Positions 34,551-40,839 of a stretch of DNA of 40,839 nt are shown here, one piece after another. The translations under genes were made by a program, and so were the position numbers. Under the pieces are notes generated by a model. That model was not told where the DNA came from and searched no databases. It saw nothing but the letters and a program-made list of their open reading frames with translations. The DNA lies in the NCBI GenBank assembly GCA_947624925.1, contig CANQMG010000003.1:1-40839 (forward strand), in the 5' to 3' direction. The DNA comes from an uncultured Clostridia bacterium. GTDB lineage: Bacteria > Bacillota > Clostridia > TANB77 > CAG-508. Within the stretch, counting starts at the first letter, position 1, and every line of letters starts with the position of its first letter.

Positions 34551-35819
34551 ATGAAAAAATCTATTATATCTATAATTTTATGCACATTAATTATAGTGCA
34601 AAATATATGCATTTTTTCAAACGATATAGAAGAAGAGTTAGATGGTAAAACTGTAGAAGAAATAATCCAAACCGTAAGTGATATTAAAGAAACACCCAAG
34701 ATAAATTCTAGAGCTGCTATAGTATTAGAAAGAAATTCAAAAAGAATATTATATGGAAAAAACGAAAATGATAAGAGACCAATGGCCTCTACAACAAAAA
34801 TAATTACGTCTCTATTGGTAATAGAAAAAGGAAATTTTGATGATACAGTTACAGTATCTAAAAAAGCAGCCGGAACAGGAGGATCAAGATTAGGACTTAA
34901 AACTAATGATAAAATTACTGTAAAAAATCTATTGTATGGACTTATGCTAATTTCAGGTAATGATGCTGCAGTTGCACTAGCAGAATATATTGCTGGAGAT
35001 GTTGCAAGTTTTGCAAATTTGATGAATGAAAAGGCTAAAGAAATAGGACTAAAAAATACGCATTATGTGACTCCGCATGGACTAGATTCAGAAGAACATT
35101 ATACTACAGCTTATGAGCTAGCAATACTTACAGATTATGCATTAAAAAATCAAACTTTTGCCAACATTGTAAAAACACAAAACTACACTATTACAATAAA
35201 TGGATATAGTAAATCATTAAATAATACTAACGAATTATTAGGGTACTTAGATGGAGTATATGGTGTAAAAACTGGATTTACAAATGGAGCAGGAAGATGT
35301 TTAGTAACAGCCACTAAAAGAGGAGATTTAGATATTATCTGTGTAGTTTTAGGTGCAGATACTAAAAAAGATAGAACACAAGATAGTATTAAATTAATAG
35401 AATATACATTTGAAAATTATAAAATGGAAAATTTAAAAAAAATAATACAAGATGAATTTGATAAATGGCAAAGAACCAATAAAATATCGGTATACAAAGG
35501 AGTAAAAGAAAATATAGATGTTATATTAGATGAAATTAATATACCATTATATCCTATGCGTATTGATGAAAAGATTGAAGTAAATATTACAGCAAATTAT
35601 AATTATGAAGCACCAGTAAATATAGGTACAATAATTGGAAAACTTACTGTTACATTAAATAAAGATAATATTTATGAATTTAATATAAAAGCAAAAGAAA
35701 CAGTAAGAAGAAAAATGATAAAAGATTATTTTAATCAAATAATTGGAAGTTACTGCGATATTTTAAGTAATTATTGTTACAGGATAATAGTTTTAGATAA
35801 AAAAATCCCTAAACCCTAG
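34551..35819 (+). CDS. D-alanyl-D-alanine carboxypeptidase (DacF/DacB-type PBP)
   Basis: 422 residues. A signal peptide (about 1-24) precedes an S11 peptidase domain (about 50-275). The three penicillin-binding motifs are present: S80-T-T-K83, S135-G-N137 and K240-T-G242. After it comes a PBP5-C-like beta domain (about 295-385). The C-terminus (386-422) is unusual for having only a moderately hydrophobic end, with no clear amphipathic membrane helix. The enzyme trims the terminal D-Ala from peptidoglycan stem peptides. Size and domain order fit DacF or DacB, which act in spore cortex formation in Bacillus; which of the two cannot be told. It stands alone between two hairpins. Confidence 0.9.
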   Translation: MKKSIISIILCTLIIVQNICIFSNDIEEELDGKTVEEIIQTVSDIKETPKINSRAAIVLERNSKRILYGKNENDKRPMASTTKIITSLLVIEKGNFDDTVTVSKKAAGTGGSRLGLKTNDKITVKNLLYGLMLISGNDAAVALAEYIAGDVASFANLMNEKAKEIGLKNTHYVTPHGLDSEEHYTTAYELAILTDYALKNQTFANIVKTQNYTITINGYSKSLNNTNELLGYLDGVYGVKTGFTNGAGRCLVTATKRGDLDIICVVLGADTKKDRTQDSIKLIEYTFENYKMENLKKIIQDEFDKWQRTNKISVYKGVKENIDVILDEINIPLYPMRIDEKIEVNITANYNYEAPVNIGTIIGKLTVTLNKDNIYEFNIKAKETVRRKMIKDYFNQIIGSYCDILSNYCYRIIVLDKKIPKP

Positions 35820-35896
35820 TTGTATGTAACATTTTTGTAACAAAATCTTCATATATTTTTTAAAATAAATATTTTTAAAAGTATATTACATCATAT

Positions 35897-35941
35897 AAAC
35901 AGCTTCAATTTAAGTATATTTACTTAATTAAAGCTGTTTTT
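35897..35941 (+). terminator. Terminator of the carboxypeptidase gene
   Basis: AAACAGCTT (35897-35905) pairs with AAGCTGTTT (35931-35939), and an inner AT stem (TTAAGTA with TACTTAA) lengthens it. TTTT follows. Confidence 0.8.
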
Positions 35942-36089
35942 ACATATTTTTCTAATAAAAAAAGAAATATATAATATAATCTTCTCTAAAATAATCCTAA
36001 TACTGTAATATCCTCGTAATGCTATTGTAACGTGCATTTTTAAAGAATATGTAGTATAATTATCACATCAAGAAAGGTGGTGATTTTAC

Positions 36090-37619
36090 ATGATATATTC
36101 TGAAAAACAATATAAAGAATTAGAAGAACAATTAAAGAAATTGAAAAGAGAAAATGAATTAAAAGAAAAAGAAAATAAATTATTGAAGCAACAAAATAAA
36201 CAAAAAGATGAAATTATTCATGATTTAGATAAAAACAACTACAAAGGGCAATATGAAACTTTAAAATTAGAAAATATAGAACTCAAAAAAAAACTAAAGA
36301 TATTCGAAGAAAAATTCGAGATGCAGAGAATCAGCTTAGGAAAAAATAGCAGTAATAGTTGTAAGCCATCATCAACAAATGGCTTTAAAAGAGTTGTTCA
36401 AAATAATCGTGTAAAATCTGGAAGAAAACCTGGTAGAGAAAAAGGTCATTTAAAGTCTACTCCGACTGTAAGTAAAACACCAGATGAAGTAGTAAAAGTA
36501 TCTAGAGTAGCAACATGTACATGTGGTCATAAGACAATAGAGAAAGAAGAAGTATCAAGAGATTTAATATCACTAGAAATAATTGTACATACTACACAGT
36601 ATAGAGGCAAGAAAACAGTATGTCCATGTTGTAATAAAGAATATATGCCTAAATTTCCAGAACAAGTAAAAAATATAATAAACTATGATGAAGGAATAAA
36701 GGCACTGATAGTATACTTAAATTCATATTGTAATGTGCCAAACCAAAAGACAGTAGAACTATTAGGTTTATTAAGCAACGATAAAATAAAGATGTGTCAT
36801 GGTACAGTTGGAAATACCATAGCTCAATTTAGTAAAAAAAGTAAGCCTATTCTAAAAAAGATGAAACAACAAATCTTAAAGACACCAGTAATTAATGAAG
36901 ATGAAACACCAATAAAAGTCAATGGCAAGCTTATGAGTGTAATAGGGGTATTTACAAAAGGAATATCATTACTAGAAGCTTTTGAGCATAGAACTCTCGA
37001 AAGTTTTGAAGAAATGGGTATTCTTAATAGATATATAGGAACAGTATGTCATGACCATAATAAAATACATGACTCATTTATACAATCAAAACAAGCAGAA
37101 TGTAATTTTCACATTTTAAGATATTGTAAAGCAGAATATGAAGTACATAAAAGAGAATGTATTAAAAAATTTATGGATTATCTGTTAAGCTTGAGGGATA
37201 AAGTTGATGAATATAAATTGGAAGGGAAAACATCTTTCACAGAGAAAGAATACGAAGAAGTAAAAACAAAATACTTAAAATTACTAGACATATGGGATAC
37301 AGAATTTAAAAAAGATTATGATAAAAAAGAATATTTTGATAGTGAGAGATGTTTAAAAACAAGGCTGAGAGAACGTGTTGATGATCATTTAAGATTTTTA
37401 ACAGATTTTAGAATTGATTTTACAAATAATTTAGCAGAAAGAGGATTAAGAAAAGTAAAAACGAAATTAAAAATTGCAGGAGGATTTAGGAAATTAGAAT
37501 TTTCTAGATATTATTGTGATGCAATAAGTATAATAGATACATGTAAGAAGCAAAATATGAATATTGGAGAAACCATAAAAAATATATTTAAAGGAAATAA
37601 AAAAATATTTGCTTTTTAA
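36090..37619 (+). mobile_element. tnpC: IS66 family transposase (TnpC-like), solitary
   Basis: 509 residues. A long N-terminal coiled coil (1-85, Lys/Glu rich) precedes SLGKNSSNSCKPSS (about 89-102), the Ser-rich motif of IS66 TnpC, then GRKPGREKGH and a zinc finger (TCTCGHK ... VCPCCNKEY). The DDE domain has D in INEDETPIKV (about 270), D in VCHDHNKIHD (about 328) and E in FTNNLAERGLRKVK (about 454). The gene looks intact. The small helper genes tnpA and tnpB of standard IS66 elements are absent, as in the ISBst12-like subgroup. I could not find terminal inverted repeats by eye between 35820 and 37767, so the element limits are unknown. The ribosome binding site is AAAGGTGGTGAT. Confidence 0.92.
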
Positions 37620-37713
37620 ATTAAGCGAACCTTCCTATTTCAAGGAAAGCCCGCTATTTTTTATCTAAAACCTTTATCTTGTAACTAATTATTAAATTCT
37701 ATTCTCCTATTTA

Positions 37714-37741
37714 TTGACATAAAAACGTATAATGTGATAAT
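37714..37741 (+). promoter_or_regulatory. Sigma-A promoter of the CmpB-like gene
   Basis: TTGACA (37714-37719), 16 bases, GATAAT (37736-37741), with TG just before the -10. It lies 26 bp upstream of the start codon. Confidence 0.6.
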
Positions 37742-37767
37742 ATACAGTAAAAATAGGAGAAATTTTT

Positions 37768-38607
37768 ATGTATAGTGTAAATAGTTTAGTGGAAACTAAT
37801 AAACCAAAAAAAAGAATTAAAATACTAGGAATTAGCATATACAAAATATTAGTTTATTTTATTATTTATAGTGTTGTAGGATACGTTTTTGAAACGTTAT
37901 TTGGAATTATAACAAAGGGAGTATGGGAGAGCAGACAAAGTTTTTTATATGGACCATTTTGTGGAATATATGGATTAGGAGCTGTTGTATTAATTTTATC
38001 TTTGCAATATTTTAATAAAAGTGCAAATAAGCTATTTGTTGGTGGATTTATAGTAGGCTCAATAGTCGAATACTTAGTTAGTTTAGTAGGAGAATTAATT
38101 TTTCATGTAAAATGGTGGGATTACTCTCATATGCCTTTAAACATAAATGGGAGAATATGTGTATACTATTCTATTTTTTGGGGACTTTTAGCAGTATATT
38201 TTATGATGTCCTTTCATCCCAAAGTAGAAAAGCTTGTTAATCAAATAGAAACTAAAAAACCAATGAAATCTTTAAAAATTATTACAATAGTTGTATCTGT
38301 ATTTTTACTATTAGACTTTTTAATTACGATGTTTGCATTAAAAGCATTTATTGTTAGAAAAGTATATGAGTATGACTTAAATGTATCAAATAAAGAATAT
38401 GTAATTAATGATACATATAGCAAAATATATGGTAATGAAAAAGTAGCTAATTTTATTTATAAATATTTTAGCGATAAAAAAATGATTAAGACATTTCCAA
38501 ATTTAAAAATCCAAGATGTAAATGGAAATATATTATATCTAAATCAATATGTTGGAAATATACAACCATATTATATGAAAATATTTGAAAAAAGAATAGA
38601 AAATTAA
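37768..38607 (+). CDS. Putative ABC transporter permease, CmpB-like membrane protein
   Basis: 279 residues. Four to five membrane segments lie in residues 25-190. Typical phrases of the ABC_trans_CmpB family are visible: YSVVGYVFETLFGIITKGVW, QSFLYGPFCGIYGLGAVVLI, GSIVEYLVSLVGELIFHVKW and WDYSHMPLNINGRICVYYSI. The C-terminal 80 residues are soluble, with a cluster of charged helices. The family is labelled ABC permease from weak similarity; no ATPase is nearby, so the real role is unknown. The gene lies between the transposase and the first copy of the 180-bp repeat. Confidence 0.85.
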   Translation: MYSVNSLVETNKPKKRIKILGISIYKILVYFIIYSVVGYVFETLFGIITKGVWESRQSFLYGPFCGIYGLGAVVLILSLQYFNKSANKLFVGGFIVGSIVEYLVSLVGELIFHVKWWDYSHMPLNINGRICVYYSIFWGLLAVYFMMSFHPKVEKLVNQIETKKPMKSLKIITIVVSVFLLLDFLITMFALKAFIVRKVYEYDLNVSNKEYVINDTYSKIYGNEKVANFIYKYFSDKKMIKTFPNLKIQDVNGNILYLNQYVGNIQPYYMKIFEKRIEN

Positions 38608-38790
38608 TTGAATAATGAAAATTAAATGATGAATAATGAATAATTTCAAATATGCTTATCTATTAATTAGAAATTATTCATTTTTCATTATTCACTATTA
38701 AATATTAATTGCGGTATGAATACACCACACATTTGAATGCATACTCCAATTTGATATTTTTATAAAGCAAGTAATATCAATGTTTACAAG
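38608..38790 (+). repeat. Copy 1 of a 180-bp structured repeat
   Basis: It is similar over its whole length to 40458-40640, in the same orientation. Its first half is a long imperfect hairpin (38610-38629 with 38674-38693). Its second half holds a hairpin GCGGTAT-GAAT-ACACCAC (38711-38728), with two mismatched pairs relative to copy 2. There is no ORF. The remaining bases to 38848 show nothing else. Confidence 0.75.
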
Positions 38791-38848
38791 GCACAATATG
38801 CAAAAATTAATGTAGTATTAATGTAGATTTTAATATAAAGTGAATTTA

Positions 38849-40046
38849 TTAGCTAAGTAGAAAGTCTATTATATTTATTACTTCTATTCCTTCGATTTGC
38901 TTATTTTTTACTTTATCCATTGTTAAAATAACCTTTTTATAATTATCTTTTATAGCGAGCAGTGAATTTTTTTCTCGTTCTTCAACTTTTTCATCTAATA
39001 TACTTCTTGTTACTTGATAATATATTTTTTCATTTGGTTTAATTGCAATAAAATCTATTTCTATATCATTATATTTTCCTACATAAACTTCATATCCGTC
39101 TGCGAAGTAATTCGATATATATTAAATTTTCAAAGCTACTTCCACTATCATAGGATGAAAGTCCGTCTATAATGTTCTTTAATCCATTATCTACAAAATA
39201 ATATTTTCCTTGTGTTTTTAAAAGTTGCTTTCCCTTTAATTCGTATCTTGGAACTCTATATATAAAATAAGCATTCTCAATCATTCTTAAGTATGAATCC
39301 ACAGTTTCATTTGTAACTGTACTTCCATTCTTTTGCATAAATTCTGAAATATTATTAGGTGTAGTTAAGTTACCTATGCATGATGCCATATATTTTATCA
39401 AATTGTCCAAAAAAACAACGTCTTTTATTTTATTTCTACCTATAACATCTTTTTTTAGTACAACTTCTTTAATGTCCGTTAAATAGTTAATAATCATTTC
39501 TTCATTATCATTCATATTAACAATCATCGGCATTCCACCAAATTTTAAATATTTATCGAATTTATCATATTTATCTGCATCTTCTTTGAAAGGATATTCT
39601 TCTATAAATTCTTTGAAGGAAAATGGATATATTTTTATTGTTAAAACTCTACCAGCAAGTAATGTAGTTAATTCACTTGATAAAAGGTAAGCATTTGAAC
39701 CTGTAATATAAATATCACAATCAATATCAACCAATAATGAGTTTACTGCCTTTTCCCAGCTTTCTACATTCTGAACTTCATCTAACAAAATATAATTTTT
39801 ACCTTTTGAAATATGGCTTTTTATGTAAGAGTATAAATCTTTGTAGTTTTTTATAGCATACCAATCCGCACTTTCAAAATTCATAAAGATTATATTTTTT
39901 TCTGGTATTTTTTGTGAGATTAAATATTCTCTATATTGCAATAATAATGTGCTTTTTCCACTTCTCCTAACTCCAGTTATAACTTTTATTAAATTTAAAT
40001 CTTTACTTTTTATTAATTGGTTTAAATAATATTCTCTTTTTAACAT
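38849..40046 (-). pseudogene. DUF4143-type AAA+ ATPase, frameshifted
   Basis: The frame from ATG 40046 runs 318 residues, with Walker A GVRRSGKS (25-32), Walker B YILLDEVQ (about 95-102) and ITGSNAYLL. It then stops shortly after IYIELLRRR. One base over, near 39095-39101, the frame continues as GYEVYVGKYNDIEIDFIAIK and runs to TAA at 38849. That is the normal C-terminal nuclease-like DUF4143 part (D..IDF). A single extra base thus splits a protein of about 398 residues. It could be a true frameshift or a sequence error. This family is common in mobile and host-associated DNA; its role is unclear. GGAGG precedes the start. Confidence 0.85.
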
Positions 40047-40087
40047 AGTTTTCCTCCACTAAAATGTATATCAAATACTTTAATTTT

Positions 40088-40116
40088 ATTTTACAATACT
40101 ATTTTGATTTTGTCAA
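40088..40116 (-). promoter_or_regulatory. Sigma-A promoter of the ATPase gene
   Basis: On the minus strand TTGACA (40111-40116) and TAAAAT (40088-40093) are separated by 17 bases. It directly abuts the 24-bp palindrome described next. Confidence 0.7.
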
Positions 40117-40400
40117 GTTTTACGTTTATAAACGTAAAACTTATAAAAATTACATTTTTTACGTTTATATATATTATATGTAAATTTTTTGCTTATTATT
40201 CTAAACTTAATTTCTGAAATAAAATCAGGTTTACTATTCGCATAATTTGCTTCATTAATATTTGAACCTATACTAGTAGCACTTTTAATAATTTGCTTAG
40301 AAATAATTGTTTCTTTCTTTTCTTTTAATAAAAATTTTTGTAATTTGATAATTTCAGATGCAAAATTTAATGACTGTTCTAGTAATGGATTTTCCTTCAT
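40113..40400 (-). pseudogene. Four-helix-bundle protein (S23-type), C-terminally truncated
   Basis: The 95-residue frame starts KENPLLEQSLNFASEIIKLQ and has KQIIKSATSIGSNINEANYA, then NSKPDFIS. These are the first two helices of the four-helix-bundle family first seen in 23S rRNA intervening sequences. From about residue 66 the sequence (FRIISKKFTYNIYKRKKC ...) no longer matches; the two last helices are missing, and the frame reads into the palindrome and promoter region of the ATPase gene. So the 3' part was lost or replaced. AAAGG precedes the start. Confidence 0.75.
40117..40140. promoter_or_regulatory. Perfect 24-bp palindrome next to the ATPase promoter
   Basis: GTTTTACGTTTA and its reverse complement, with no spacer. 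It touches the -35 of the ATPase promoter. A third half-site (TTTTACGTTTATA) lies at 40157-40169. It looks like a dimer-bound operator; no candidate regulator is encoded in the window. Confidence 0.6.
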
Positions 40401-40457
40401 AGAATAAAACCTTTCTTTGAAAGTTGTATAAAAATATATATAGAATATTAAAAATTT

Positions 40458-40640
40458 AATGAATAATGAAGATTGAATAATTAATAATGAATAATTCCAA
40501 ATGTGCTTCTCTATTAATTAAAGCTTATTCATTTTTCATTATTCACTATTAAATATTAATTGCGGTGTGAATACACCGCACATTTGGAGGCGTACTCCGG
40601 TTTAATATTTTTGAAGTTATAGTAATATCAACACTTTTAA
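40458..40640 (+). repeat. Copy 2 of the 180-bp structured repeat
   Basis: GAATAATGAA at 40461-40470 starts a 20-base arm that pairs with 40525-40544 (18 of 20 bases). A perfect hairpin TGCGGTGT-GAAT-ACACCGCA follows (40561-40580), then GGAG-N5-CTCC (40586-40598). It is the better preserved copy. Apart from this repeat, the gap 40401-40772 holds only the promoter at 40714. Confidence 0.75.
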
Positions 40641-40713
40641 GATACAGGAAGCAATTTTTAATGTAACTGGGATTGCGTTTATATATTTTAAAAATATAAT
40701 TACTTGAAAAATA

Positions 40714-40742
40714 TTGACTACATATCGATATTTTGATAAAAT
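40714..40742 (+). promoter_or_regulatory. Promoter of the Phd/YefM-like antitoxin gene
   Basis: TTGACT (40714-40719), 17 bases, TAAAAT (40737-40742). TACATAT (40719-40725) and ATATGTA (40741-40747) are inverted around it and could form an operator. Confidence 0.6.
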
Positions 40743-40772
40743 ATGTATATAATATTTATGGGGGTGTTTAGT

Positions 40773-40839
40773 ATGCCAATTATTAGACCAAGTTCTGATT
40801 TGAGAAATAATTATAATGAAATTTCCACAATTTGCCATC
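40773..40839 (+). CDS. Phd/YefM family antitoxin, N-terminal part
   Basis: The ORF begins at ATG 40773 and runs off the window. The visible start MPIIRPSSDLRNNYNEIST is typical of Phd/YefM antitoxins, in which this part binds the operator. The ribosome binding site is GGGGGTG. A toxin gene (RelE, Doc or similar) is expected to follow outside the window. Confidence 0.8.
   Translation, partial: MPIIRPSSDLRNNYNEISTICH

Noticed and set aside
40617..40838. 73-codon minus-strand ORF at the right end
   Set aside because: It lies antisense to the Phd-type antitoxin start and its promoter.

Overview
The window is very AT-rich DNA with dense, short-spaced genes, strong AGGAGG-type ribosome binding sites and several endospore genes (spoIIE, cwlD, a sporulation-type D-Ala-D-Ala carboxypeptidase). 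It also has a sortase-anchored cell wall protein. Together these point to a spore-forming, Gram-positive anaerobe of the Clostridia, possibly an uncultured gut lineage. The placement below class is a guess. No rRNA, tRNA or CRISPR array was seen.

Layout. 1-3.7 kb: the tail of an unknown gene, a membrane-anchored DNA/RNA nuclease, a DUF3006-like protein, a truncated peptidoglycan-binding/LysM/M14 peptidase and cwlD. 3.9-6.4 kb: spoIIE. 6.4-10.4 kb: a probable operon of a WG-repeat protein, an unrecognised tail-anchored protein, acpS and tatD. 10.5-13.3 kb: lemA, an HtpX-like M48 protease and a YabE-like G5/3D-domain wall protein. 13.3-14.2 kb: a MazF/PemK-like pair (the small partner is only 56 residues) and a cluster of Spo0A-box-like sites. 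14.2-16.1 kb: exoA and an AI-2E-type permease. 16.35-28.4 kb: an 11-kb gene for a 3718-residue Ig-like surface protein with a dockerin module at each end. It is followed by a gene for a small LPQTG-anchored cohesin protein. 28.6-29.3 kb: a HigBA-type toxin-antitoxin pair. 29.3-29.8 kb: a gene-free stretch full of palindromes. 29.8-35.8 kb: rnc, a radical SAM gene, yitT, an 8-oxoguanine glycosylase, an ArsP_2-type exporter and the carboxypeptidase. 36-40.8 kb: an accessory end with an IS66-type transposase, a CmpB-like membrane protein, a frameshifted DUF4143 ATPase, a truncated four-helix-bundle gene, two copies of a structured 180-bp repeat, and the start of a Phd/YefM antitoxin.

How the genes work together. 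The clearest system is the dockerin/cohesin pair. The giant protein has no sortase motif, while the next gene encodes a wall-anchored cohesin, so the cohesin probably holds the giant protein on the cell surface. A second theme is sporulation and wall remodelling (spoIIE, cwlD, carboxypeptidase, 3D protein). At both cwlD and the carboxypeptidase gene, the ribosome binding site lies in the 3' arm of a perfect or near-perfect terminator-like hairpin. A possible promoter -10 sits in or next to the 5' arm, so only locally started transcripts would be free of the hairpin.

The strongest candidates for something undescribed are that hairpin design, the bracketed dockerin scaffold, and a 141-bp structured element with perfect 23-bp terminal inverted repeats upstream of yitT. 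Motifs, repeats and promoters were read by eye; no database search or folding program was run.
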